Made by a program: the position numbers and the translations under genes. Below, one piece after another: positions 29,008-37,002 of a DNA stretch of 64,000 bases (the first letter of the stretch is position 1; each line of letters opens with the position of its first letter). The stretch spans positions 211,768-275,767 of the forward strand of contig NZ_AJYA01000002.1 in assembly GCF_000265075.1 (NCBI RefSeq), written 5' to 3'. A model generated the notes under the pieces. It saw only the letters and a program-made list of their open reading frames with translations. It did not search any database and was not told the origin of the DNA. The DNA comes from Nitritalea halalkaliphila LW7. GTDB lineage: Bacteria; Bacteroidota; Bacteroidia; Cytophagales; Cyclobacteriaceae.

Positions 29008-29613
29008 CTAAGAAGCAGGCAACTTTAAATTTGTCATGCGAAAGTAATCCTGAAGCGTGGTCTTGAGGATGTCTTGTTCTTTTTCGTTTTCGAGGACAGG
29101 GACCCATTCGCCCTCCAGGAGGAGTTCAAACTGCTTAGGCTCTTCTAAAAGCGGGAATAGCTCACGTGCGAAGTAATAGTGAGCAAATTTATCCCCTCCC
29201 TGAAAAAGAACCTCTCCACTCTGGACGCCCTCCTCATCTTTCCAGCGTAGATGTATCGGAAGCTCTTCGAAATTAGGCTCCACGTAAATGTAGGCCTCAT
29301 CCTTTACCCAGTTGATTAAAATGGAAAAATTTAAAAGTGGATAAGCGGCTTCTTGCGTACGTTTTCGATGCCTAAAAATGCTCATCTTAGCATCTTTTCG
29401 CCCTTCCCGCTCATAATTAGAGGCGCGCATGTTATGAAAATACATGCGATCCGCCGTGCCCACGCGCATCTCAGGTGCAGAGTCGCCGCTATTATCTGCT
29501 CGACGTTCATTAAAAAAGGAGAGCAGAAACACAAAGAGGATGGAACCTAATCCGAAAATTTTCAGGATTTTCACCATTTCAGGGGTGAAAATTTCATCTT
29601 TCTTGGCAGGCAT
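29008..29613 (-). CDS. Single-pass membrane protein, unknown function
   Basis: Starting at ATG 29613 gives MPAKKDEIFTPEMVKILKIFG, one hydrophobic helix (GSILFVFLLSFF, about residues 22-34), then a hydrophilic domain of about 165 residues that is rich in aromatic and acidic residues. The longer frame to 29637 begins with GTG inside an inverted repeat and is less likely. The N-in, single-helix layout suggests a periplasmic domain. I do not recognise the family. It is convergent with the unknown secreted protein and follows the SDR gene on neither strand's operon pattern clearly. Confidence 0.65.
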   Translation of the reverse strand: MPAKKDEIFTPEMVKILKIFGLGSILFVFLLSFFNERRADNSGDSAPEMRVGTADRMYFHNMRASNYEREGRKDAKMSIFRHRKRTQEAAYPLLNFSILINWVKDEAYIYVEPNFEELPIHLRWKDEEGVQSGEVLFQGGDKFAHYYFARELFPLLEEPKQFELLLEGEWVPVLENEKEQDILKTTLQDYFRMTNLKLPAS

Positions 29614-29616
29614 AAA

Positions 29617-29638
29617 GGTGTTTTCTCTTAAAAACACC
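29617..29638. repeat. Inverted repeat before the 29.0-29.6 kb gene
   Basis: GGTGTTTT (29617-29624) and AAAACACC (29631-29638) around six bases, directly upstream of ATG 29613. It may be a leader structure of this gene or a terminator of the convergent side; no long T-run is present. Confidence 0.4.
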
Positions 29639-29661
29639 CCTTAAGCTGGAAAGTTTGCACT

Positions 29662-30423
29662 TCAGCGCACATAACTGCCTGCATTCACATCGATGCTCGT
29701 TCCTGTGGCGTGGTCGGCTAATCCTGAACAGAGCAGCGTCACGAAAGGGTTAAGTCCTCCGGTTCGGTTAGCTTATTTAAAGCAATATCGTTTAACGCAT
29801 AGTCTTCCCCATAGCGCTGAATAAAATCCTCTGCCATGTCGGTACGCGTAAAACCGGGTGCCACATTAAAGGCCATGATCTCTTGTTTACCATAATACCG
29901 GGCGATGCTGCGGGTGAGGCTGAGCACAGCAACCTTTCGAGGCTCCATAGGCCAAGTATTCGGGAGTGTCGCCCCGAAAACCCGCCCGAGAAGCGATATT
30001 CACGATTCTGCCCGCGTGTCCGTCCGCGATAGCATGCCGAATGAAGGCCTTGCACAGCAGGGCTACTGCGCCCACATTCACTTGGAAGGTGTGTTCCCAA
30101 AGCCCCAACCACTCCGCTTCTTCTGCTTCCATCGCAACAGCATGTGCCACTCCAGCATTATTCACTAAGGCATGGATCGGTCCGAAGCGCTCCCGTAAGT
30201 CTGTAAACCAAGTGCTTAGCGTGTCCAGCTTGCTGAGATCCATTTGCACAGGATGTGCGCGCTCACCTAGCGTTCGTGCCAGTTCTACAGCTGCCTGCTC
30301 CTGCCGTCCAAAATGAATGAGCACCTCAGCACCTGCCGCATGAAGGTGGCGGGCCAGTGCATGCCCAATACCGCGAGAGGCACCCGTGACTAAAACCCGC
30401 TTGCCTGTTAAATCTACACGCAT
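29662..30423 (-). CDS. Short-chain dehydrogenase/reductase (two frameshifts)
   Basis: A cytosolic NAD(P)-dependent oxidoreductase of the SDR family. The start is MRVDLTGKRVLVTGASRGIG (cofactor loop TGASRGIG at about residues 13-20), with NNAGVAHA, IVNIAS and the catalytic YGASK. The frame slips near 29931 (an extra base in GGTTGC; GGTGC restores SKGAVLSLTRSIARYYG) and near 29748 (a missing C; correction gives EDLTPFVTLLCSGLADHATGTSIDVNAGSYVR, stop at 29662-29664). Corrected length is 253 residues, normal. It is FabG-like in outline but not in a fatty-acid gene cluster; the substrate is unknown. It lies 6 bases from the GNAT gene on the same strand. Confidence 0.85.
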
Positions 30424-30429
30424 TTTTTC

Positions 30430-30912
30430 TTATTTTTTAGCTAAATACACAGCGATTTCAGGTGCTTGCATGTTGCAGTTAATCCATTCCCCATCTAAAT
30501 CCGCACCATAGCGCTCATAAAATGTGATGGCCGGACGATTCCAGTCGAGCACTTGCCAGGTCATGCCAGAGCAGCCTTCTTCCATCGTTTTCTCTAACAC
30601 CCGATCGAACAGTGCCTTGCCGGCACCTTTGCCACGCTCTGTGGCGGTCACCACGATGTCCTCCAAGTAGAGGCGCCGCCCCTTCCAGGTGCTGTAGCGG
30701 TAATAATACACCGCGATACCGACGATGTACGCATCGCTTTGGCGCTCGGCGACATAAAACCCAAAGGCCGGCTGCTCGCCAAAACCCTCTTTTTCCATAC
30801 GTTCCACTGTGTTCGTCACCTCTTCGGGTGCTTTCTCATACAGGGCCAGCTCGTGGATGAGCTCCAGCGTGCGGGGTAAATCTTCTTTTCTTCCTTCTCG
30901 AATCGTAAACAT
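30430..30912 (-). CDS. GNAT-family N-acetyltransferase
   Basis: A 160-residue acetyl-CoA-dependent acyltransferase. The start FTIREGRKEDLPRTLELIHELALYEKAPEEV and the strand YLEDIVVTATERGKGAGKALF (acetyl-CoA loop) resemble the diamine (spermidine/spermine-type) acetyltransferase group, and WQVLDWNRPAITFYERYGA is a typical GNAT C-terminal motif. Polyamines or thialysine are plausible substrates, by family only. It is the first gene of a two-gene unit with the SDR and divergent from coaX. Confidence 0.88.
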   Translation of the reverse strand: MFTIREGRKEDLPRTLELIHELALYEKAPEEVTNTVERMEKEGFGEQPAFGFYVAERQSDAYIVGIAVYYYRYSTWKGRRLYLEDIVVTATERGKGAGKALFDRVLEKTMEEGCSGMTWQVLDWNRPAITFYERYGADLDGEWINCNMQAPEIAVYLAKK

Positions 30913-30974
30913 GCCTCAAGTTATTAAAAAAGGCCTTTCGAGCGGGTATCCCTAAGGGGAAAAGTGAGAAAAAT

Positions 30975-31006
30975 TTCCGGAAATGGAGAAAATAAAGTAG
31001 GTTTGA
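30975..31006 (+). promoter_or_regulatory. Candidate coaX promoter
   Basis: TTTC (30975-30978), 20 bases, TAGGTTTG (30999-31006): exact -7 box and one mismatch at -33. Its position shows that coaX starts at 31030, not at the upstream in-frame codon 30964. Confidence 0.5.
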
Positions 31007-31029
31007 TGACACGAAAGCACCATATACAC

Positions 31030-31808
31030 ATGTTTCTCTCCATCGATGCCGGCAACTCTAACGTCGTTTTCGCTTTTTATGATGAACAGCAGCAGCGCTG
31101 GACGCACGAGTACCGGATTAGCTCCCAAGGCGGATTTTCCCTCGCCAAGTTGGAAAAGGAAATGCATCTCTACATGCTGGAGCACCGGATCGGGCGCGAC
31201 ACCCTTACGGCCATTGGCTTTTCTTCCGTCGTCCCCGAGCGCATCGAACCCTTAGAGGACTTTTGTCGCCGCTTTTTTGGGCGCAGCCCCTACCTCATTC
31301 AGGGCAGTAGCTATGCGGGACTTCCCGTAAAAACGACCAAGCCGGACGAAATCGGTACGGATCTCATGTGTAATGCAGTGGCGGCTTACGCGCGCTTTTT
31401 AGGCCCCTGCATCATCGTGGACTTCGGGACAGCGCTGACCTTTACGGTGGTGGGGCCCGAGGGCCAAATTATGGGTGTCAACATCCTGCCCGGCTTAAAA
31501 ACGGCCATACGCGCACTCTTTACCGATACGGCCAAGCTGCCCGAAGTGGCGCTCGAGCTGCCCACCTCTGCCATCGGAAAAGACACCGTGCACAGCATTC
31601 AGGCTGGCGTGCTGTACGGCTACACTAGCTTGGTAAAAGGCATGCTCCAGACCATACAGGAGGAACTCGGCTACCGCTGTAGCATCGTGGCCACCGGAGG
31701 GCTTTCGTCGATTTTACACCCACTGGCCGGGAGCTTCGACCTGACCGACCGCTACCTGACCTTAGAAGGCATTCGGCTGATTACATTGGCCCAGCCCAAA
31801 AAAAATAA
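31030..31808 (+). CDS. coaX: Type III pantothenate kinase (end corrected for a homopolymer slip)
   Basis: Phosphorylates pantothenate in the first step of CoA synthesis; coaE, the last step, is also in this window. The start MFLSIDAGNSNVVFAFYD contains the acidic phosphate loop, and GTDLMCNAVAAYARF plus IVDFGTALTFTVVG are CoaX motifs. As read, the frame runs through an eight-A tract into the opposite-strand peptidase gene for about 50 nonsense residues. With nine A's, the frame stops at TAA 31806-31808, giving about 259 residues, the usual length. Type III kinases are not feedback-inhibited by CoA (family knowledge). Confidence 0.92.
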
Positions 31809-31829
31809 AGCCCCCACCTTCCCACGCAC

Positions 31830-32504
31830 TCAGTCCGCAGTTCCGGCACCAGGAAACCCTAACAGGAGATTCGGATCAGGGCCATTCGCCGCAAAACGCG
31901 GCCAGTCCTTTCGCGCACAAACGCCCGGAAAATCCCCTACATGGCCCAGTAGGTCCCACATCAACTGAAAGTGGAGATGCGGAGGCCAGTCACCATTTTC
32001 AGGATAAGGGCCGATGGTACCGATGCGCTGCCCCTTCGCGATCGCGGCGCCTACCGTATACTGCTGGAGGTCCTCTAGGGCTAGATGCCCATACAGGCTG
32101 TAGAGCGTTTTTTCGCCCATAGGATGTGCCAGCAGCAGGGTAGGCCCATAATTTCCAAAGCCTGCATTATCCTGAAAGCTGTGGATGTAGCCCTCCAGTG
32201 GTGCGAAAATCGGGCTGCCCGCCTCCGTCCACAGGTCTACGCCCATGTGAATGTCCCGAAAATCCTGGTCTGCGGTGGCGAAAACGCTCGAGCGCTGGTA
32301 AACCGCACGATGCTCCCCATATCCTCCAAAACCAATTTTCCCCCCACAAGCGGCCTGAATAAACGCTGTGAAGGCAGCTGTATCCTCGAGCGGCACCTCT
32401 TGTAGCTGCGAATTCGTAGGCGAAAGATCGAGGGGGCAGGTATTGGCAAGGGTCAGCGGAAAGCCTAAAACCGGAAAAGCGCTGTCTGAGGAAAGTGGCA
32501 ACAT
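31830..32504 (-). CDS. M23-family peptidase
   Basis: A LytM/M23-type zinc metallopeptidase domain. The metal ligands are visible in HMGVDLW (H-x3-D) and in HLHF (HxH), with YSLYGHL between, so the protease appears catalytically complete. No signal peptide is seen from ATG 32504 (MLPLSSDSAFPVLGFP); the longer start at 32552 adds only a basic stretch. Cytoplasmic-looking M23 proteins of this type occur in Bacteroidota, some fused to or beside aminotransferases. It is convergent with coaX (21-base gap after correction) and divergent from the dehydratase gene. Confidence 0.85.
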   Translation of the reverse strand: MLPLSSDSAFPVLGFPLTLANTCPLDLSPTNSQLQEVPLEDTAAFTAFIQAACGGKIGFGGYGEHRAVYQRSSVFATADQDFRDIHMGVDLWTEAGSPIFAPLEGYIHSFQDNAGFGNYGPTLLLAHPMGEKTLYSLYGHLALEDLQQYTVGAAIAKGQRIGTIGPYPENGDWPPHLHFQLMWDLLGHVGDFPGVCARKDWPRFAANGPDPNLLLGFPGAGTAD

Positions 32505-32522
32505 ACGTCGTAGGGTTGTTTT

Positions 32523-32539
32523 TTGCGCCGAGGGCGCAA
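32523..32539. repeat. Short hairpin, TTGCGCC-GAG-GGCGCAA
   Basis: A 7-bp perfect inverted repeat preceded by a run of T's, in the divergent gap between the M23 peptidase and the dehydratase. Another member of the recurring hairpin class. Confidence 0.5.
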
Positions 32540-32573
32540 TTAGAACCCTCAAAAATAGTAGGAATCCCTTGGT

Positions 32574-32604
32574 TTTGGCTATTTTTACTTGAAAAATACC
32601 TTTG
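32574..32604 (+). promoter_or_regulatory. Promoter of the dehydratase gene, apparently leaderless
   Basis: TTTG (32574-32577), 19 bases, TACCTTTG (32597-32604): a perfect consensus. The only plausible ATG is at 32607, 2 bases after the -7 box, so transcription should begin at or next to the start codon. Confidence 0.65.
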
Positions 32605-32606
32605 TT

Positions 32607-33569
32607 ATGCCCGATTTACTCGCTGTCCCGACGTTGTCTTCTATTCAGGAAGCTGCCGATCGCATTCAAGACCTAGTGCACCGCACACCGCTTTTGCAGT
32701 CCACCTCCTTAAACGCTTTGAGCGGCGCGGACCTGTATTTTAAATGCGAAAATTTTCAGCGCGTGGGGGCTTTTAAGGCACGCGGTGCAGCGAATGCGGT
32801 GCTCAAGCTTTCCGAGGAAATGCGCCAGAAAGGGGTGGCCACGCATTCCAGTGGGAATCATGCGGCAGCACTGGCGCGAGCAGCAGGTAGTGTCGGCATT
32901 CCCGCATATATCGTCATGCCTACTTCTGCGCCTGAAATCAAAAAGAAGGCGGTGAAGGCCTATGGGGGGGAGATAATTTTCTGCGCACCCACGCTCGAGG
33001 CACGCGAAAGTACCCTGCAGGAGGTTGTGGAGCGCACAGGAGCCACCTTTATTCCGCCCTACGATCATCCCGACGTGGTCGAAGGCCAGGGAACCTGCGC
33101 CCTGGAAATGTGGGAGCAAGAAGGAGGTTTTGATACCATCGTTTGTCCTGTGGGAGGTGGTGGCCTCCTCGGCGGCACGGCGATCGTGAGCAAGGCGCTA
33201 CGTCCAGAGGTGCGTGTCATTGCAGCGGAGCCAGCAGGGGCGGACGATGCCTTTCGCTCCTTTCAGGCGAAAGAACGTATCCCCATGGTAGGACCGAACA
33301 CGCTTGCAGATGGCTTACTCACCTCTCTGGGAGAGCTCAATTTTCAGCTGCTCTTAACGCATGTGGACGATGTGCTCACCGTGACAGACGCGCAAATCAT
33401 CCAAGCGATGCGTCTCATTTACGAGCGCCTAAAGATCGTCGTAGAGCCGAGCTGTGCTGTTCCTTTAGCGGCTATTTTACGTTATCCCGAGCGATTTAAG
33501 GGCCAAAAGATCGGCATCATCCTCTCAGGCGGGAACGTGGATCTGGACAAGCTCCCTTTTCGGCTCTAA
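32607..33569 (+). CDS. Serine/threonine dehydratase or serine racemase, PLP-dependent
   Basis: A 320-residue fold-type II PLP enzyme. The Schiff-base lysine is in FKARGAANA, followed by SSGNHAAALA (phosphate/substrate loop), the glycine-rich PVGGGGLLGG, and LSGGNVD near the end. It lacks a C-terminal ACT domain and so is not the feedback-regulated biosynthetic IlvA; serine racemase, threo-hydroxyaspartate or catabolic threonine dehydratase are the candidates. Its 3' end overlaps the convergent porin gene by 4 bases. Confidence 0.85.
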   Translation: MPDLLAVPTLSSIQEAADRIQDLVHRTPLLQSTSLNALSGADLYFKCENFQRVGAFKARGAANAVLKLSEEMRQKGVATHSSGNHAAALARAAGSVGIPAYIVMPTSAPEIKKKAVKAYGGEIIFCAPTLEARESTLQEVVERTGATFIPPYDHPDVVEGQGTCALEMWEQEGGFDTIVCPVGGGGLLGGTAIVSKALRPEVRVIAAEPAGADDAFRSFQAKERIPMVGPNTLADGLLTSLGELNFQLLLTHVDDVLTVTDAQIIQAMRLIYERLKIVVEPSCAVPLAAILRYPERFKGQKIGIILSGGNVDLDKLPFRL

Positions 33570-35014
33570 AAGTGATAATTCATGACGATGTTGTAATTCA
33601 TCATGTTGACCTTATTAAAAACGAAAATGGGGTTCTCATACGTTTCTCCCACGGCGATTTTGCCCACGACCAGAACGCGTGCCTCCAGCCCATCGAGGAC
33701 GTTCGAAAAGGTGTAGCCGATATCCGTATTTATCTGGACATAGGAAGGAACGCCATACTTGTTCAAGGCGGGCTTTTTTACGTCGGGCAGGCTGAAGTAG
33801 CCTGCGGCAAAGGCTACCTCCGTGCGCTGCTTGGGGAATTTGTAGTCCACCTTACTCATGATCGCATGCACATCTCCGAAGCCCTCGTTCCGCTCGCGTG
33901 GCATAAAGGTAAAGAAAGGTTCACGCCCCCATTCTCGCGGCATCAGGTAGCGGCCATGTGCCGTGATGCGGTTATAATTTAAGGTTGCACTAATACGATT
34001 TTGGCGCAAGCCGACACGCCCTCCGAAGGTATTCGCCTGGCCTCCACGCGGGAAGTACGTTTTCTGTTGGTCAGGATTCCCCCCATCGTTTACTGCATCT
34101 TGACGCAGCCCTTGGAACCCAAGGATAAGGTCGGTCTGGGTGTCTATGGGGATGCGTCCATCGAGCTGTACCATGGCGGTATTAAATACATTATCGGTAT
34201 ATTTATTCCAGATACTGATTACCCAGCTAGGGGAGATCCGGCGGTTAATACCCAGCATGGCGACCCCCCGGCTGCTAACATTTCCGGAGTACTGGGCAGG
34301 GCCCCCATCGGGATTTACACCAGCGCCATAGGCACCGATGGATTCTGCCACTGAAAACCAGCGTGTCGTAGCGCGCGGCGTTACCCGGTAAATCCAACCG
34401 CCCTCCACGCCTGCACGTCCCAGAAAGCCGCGATTTCGGTACCAAAGCCCGTCTACTCCCGTCGGGCGCATGCGTCCATCTTGTAAGTTGATAAAGGGGG
34501 TGTTAATCAGCTGCTTACCAAACGTGATCGTATGGCCATTTTTTACGTATTTCAGGTGAAATTCTTCCAAGCGCTCGATAGAGCCTCTATTGCCGGGATT
34601 TTGAACATCGAAAAGAGCTACTTCGTAGCGGTTTCTACCCCCAGAGATAGGATCCCGGGCTGCCAGATCAGAGGAGAACACGTTAAAGATATAAAAGCCA
34701 CTCACCGCGAGGCGGAAGCCATGAAAGGAAGAAGATTCGTAGCGCAAGCCACCTCCAGTGGCTAGGGCGTAGGAGTTCATTAGATCTCCCTCGTTCGTAG
34801 TAGCGATAAACATGGAGCGAAAGGCCACCTCCGTACGCCCCTGCTGCAGGGCATAGAGTAGGGAGCTCGTATCTTTCGCCACCGTCTCTCGCCCACGCCA
34901 GAGATTAGGCTCCTGCTGAAGCTCCTGGTGCTGCGCAAATAGCGCCGACTCCGTCAAGAAAAAGCCCACCACCAGCAGGCTAAAGCGGATTATTCGCTGA
35001 AACATCGTAGGCAT
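33566..35014 (-). CDS. OprD-like outer-membrane porin
   Basis: A 482-residue protein with a signal peptide (FSLLVVGFFLTESALFAQ) and an all-beta composition with an aromatic C-terminal residue (NYNIVMNYHF), as in outer-membrane barrels. The segment VAFRSMFIATTNEGDLMNSYALATGGGLRYES and KNGHTITFGKQLINTPFI look like OprD-family channels for small anionic or amino-acid solutes. It follows the metallophosphatase gene by 51 bases on the same strand, so the pair could couple periplasmic hydrolysis to entry or release of the products. Substrate unknown. Confidence 0.72.
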   Translation of the reverse strand: MPTMFQRIIRFSLLVVGFFLTESALFAQHQELQQEPNLWRGRETVAKDTSSLLYALQQGRTEVAFRSMFIATTNEGDLMNSYALATGGGLRYESSSFHGFRLAVSGFYIFNVFSSDLAARDPISGGRNRYEVALFDVQNPGNRGSIERLEEFHLKYVKNGHTITFGKQLINTPFINLQDGRMRPTGVDGLWYRNRGFLGRAGVEGGWIYRVTPRATTRWFSVAESIGAYGAGVNPDGGPAQYSGNVSSRGVAMLGINRRISPSWVISIWNKYTDNVFNTAMVQLDGRIPIDTQTDLILGFQGLRQDAVNDGGNPDQQKTYFPRGGQANTFGGRVGLRQNRISATLNYNRITAHGRYLMPREWGREPFFTFMPRERNEGFGDVHAIMSKVDYKFPKQRTEVAFAAGYFSLPDVKKPALNKYGVPSYVQINTDIGYTFSNVLDGLEARVLVVGKIAVGETYENPIFVFNKVNMMNYNIVMNYHF

Positions 35015-35065
35015 AAAAAGGGAAAGAAAGCCGACACCCCCACAGAAGAGGTGCCAGCGCTAAAC

Positions 35066-36742
35066 TTATCGGAAGGTATATGGAACTCCTGAAACCTGCG
35101 TGAGCAAGGTCTGCGGAGCATCTAAGGCTTTCGCACTTTCGCGAAGTTTCGGCGTAACTGGGGAATGCTCCTCCAAGTAGCTGATCAGCGCCTCGTGCAG
35201 CGTAAAGGGCTTGTTTTCTGAATTTTTCACACCATCTAAGCGGCATAAAACATCTTCAGGGTCTCCATCGCGCTCGCAGGCCGTCACCGTATAGGTCTTG
35301 TTAAGCTCTAGTGGCTTGCCTTTCACATGGATAGACTGTACGCGCTCACCTTCTTTGCCGAAGGCGTTAAAGGTGATATCCATCCCTTTAAATTTAATGA
35401 CCCAGCCACCGAAGCGCTTGCTCGCCTCCTCTGCGAAGACATTATTCAATTCCTTTTCCAGCCATACTTTAATTTGTGAGCCGGTAACTTCTCCTTTTCG
35501 AATCACACTATCCACGGGGAGCATATCGAATATATAGCCAGCCGTAATCGGGATATTGCCTGTTTCATCTGGAGTGGCCCTCGGCGGGCAAAAGCGGAAT
35601 CCATTCGACAGGACGATATCCACATCGGGTACTTTCCAGCTGATGGCGTCTAGGATCATGGTATCGATCGTATTTTCGATCACGAAATAGCGGTAGAGCG
35701 GAACAGTACTATAGCCGACCACGCGGTTAATGTCTTGTTCGTAGGCGGCCTCATTTTCTCGGATGATCGCTTGCACACGCTCTGAAGCAGGGTATTTTTC
35801 TACATCTACTTCCACCAGCTCGTAAGCATCTTCGATCACTTTTCCATCTTGAATCGTGATTTCTAACTTGCCGACGAAGCTTCCGAAAGCTCCTGGCTCT
35901 ACTACTTTGGCATATTTCCGCTGAATCGGCACGCGCACACGCTCATGGGTGTCACCTCCTAAAATATAATCGATGCCTTCACATGCGGGCATATCTGCCA
36001 GAGCAAGCTGCTGCGAAAGCCCTAGGTGCGCGATGATGGCTACGAAAGCACATCCTTCTTGCTTTTTCAGTACATCAGCATAATGGGCTAAGTTATGCTC
36101 TGGCGGGGTATAAATAATGCCTTTACTGTAGTTCGGAGACTGTCTTTTCGGAACTAAGTGATCCGTATAGCCTAAAAATCCGATTTTTACACCGTTAATG
36201 TGCCAAATATAATAAGGAGGAAAGACGAGCTCCCCACGTGAGCCATCGGGCGCCTCATGGTACATATTGGCACATACCTTCGGGGCATTCAGCGCACCCA
36301 GAAGCCGCTGCATGGCTTCTTTATAATACACCACTTCCCAGTTGCCGGGTAGGTATAAGTCATAATCCAGCGCATTCAGGATGGGCACCATGGCTTCTCC
36401 TGTGGTTTTTACAGAAAGCTTGGAGCCCTGAAACATATCCCCCGTGTCGATGATGAGTGCATCATCTGCGTCTGCTTTTAGCTGCTTTAATGCGGTATCC
36501 AGGTGCGCATACCCACCCGTTTTACGGAAGACCATCTGTTCATTTTCCCAGAACATCTCATCGTGAGGGTGAATCTGGCAGTGGACATCTGTGGTCTGCA
36601 GAAGGGTAAGTTTAAAAGGTTTCTTCGGATCTTTCGGCGCGGCAGTAGCCGTTTTTGCCATGCCCGTTCCTAAGGTGATAAAACCGGATCCGGCACTGAT
36701 GACACCTAATTTCTTAAGAAAATCTCGCTTTGAATACTTCAT
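35066..36742 (-). CDS. Tat-exported metallophosphatase/5'-nucleotidase family protein
   Basis: A 558-residue periplasmic protein. The N-terminus SKRDFLKKLGVISAGSGFITLGTG is a twin-arginine-like signal with KR in place of RR. The metallophosphatase domain shows TTDVHCQIHPHDE, DTGDMFQG, GNWEVVY (family GNHE/GNWE), an AHLG loop and GGDTHER; a 5'-nucleotidase C-terminal domain follows (NTIDTMILDAISWKVPDVDIVLSNGFRF, then substrate-pocket strands). SoxB thiosulfohydrolase has the same architecture, but no sox genes are in view, so I leave the substrate open. It is upstream of the porin. Confidence 0.82.
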   Translation of the reverse strand: MKYSKRDFLKKLGVISAGSGFITLGTGMAKTATAAPKDPKKPFKLTLLQTTDVHCQIHPHDEMFWENEQMVFRKTGGYAHLDTALKQLKADADDALIIDTGDMFQGSKLSVKTTGEAMVPILNALDYDLYLPGNWEVVYYKEAMQRLLGALNAPKVCANMYHEAPDGSRGELVFPPYYIWHINGVKIGFLGYTDHLVPKRQSPNYSKGIIYTPPEHNLAHYADVLKKQEGCAFVAIIAHLGLSQQLALADMPACEGIDYILGGDTHERVRVPIQRKYAKVVEPGAFGSFVGKLEITIQDGKVIEDAYELVEVDVEKYPASERVQAIIRENEAAYEQDINRVVGYSTVPLYRYFVIENTIDTMILDAISWKVPDVDIVLSNGFRFCPPRATPDETGNIPITAGYIFDMLPVDSVIRKGEVTGSQIKVWLEKELNNVFAEEASKRFGGWVIKFKGMDITFNAFGKEGERVQSIHVKGKPLELNKTYTVTACERDGDPEDVLCRLDGVKNSENKPFTLHEALISYLEEHSPVTPKLRESAKALDAPQTLLTQVSGVPYTFR

Positions 36743-37002
36743 TTTTGTGCTACGCTTTCGTGTTCTGAGAATGAAAAAACGGGGGAGGAGACCATTTCAA
36801 CCTTGATTTTGTTCAAATAGAATTCCCCAATTTTTATAAAGGTCTTCTTTTTGATGACAGAAATCAGTAACAAATGTCACAAGTGGCCCCAGAACCCTCT
36901 TTATAAGGCCGCACAGGGCATTTTTCTAGCCTGAAAGGGGGTGTGAAAGGAATGCTTTAACAATTTGCGAAAAACAAGGGTTAAATGGTAACTTTGTATC
37001 TC
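36743..37002. other. Divergent intergenic region, metallophosphatase/uvrA
   Basis: A 260-base gap. The right end holds the uvrA promoter. The remainder is AT-rich with no ORF, RNA gene or clear operator that I can recognise; no LexA-like palindrome was seen. Confidence 0.5.
36964..36996 (+). promoter_or_regulatory. uvrA promoter, very short leader
   Basis: TTTG (36964-36967), 21 bases, TAACTTTG (36989-36996): a perfect consensus. The uvrA ATG at 37003 is only 6 bases past the -7 box, so the leader would be a few bases at most. It also rules out the in-frame start at 36985. Confidence 0.65.

Noticed and set aside
31809..31968. Long C-terminal extension of pantothenate kinase.
   Set aside because: Low-complexity tail antisense to the M23 gene; one extra A in an eight-A run restores the family-length stop.
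36743..37002. SOS box for uvrA.
   Set aside because: No LexA-type palindrome was visible in the gap; only the Bacteroidota promoter.
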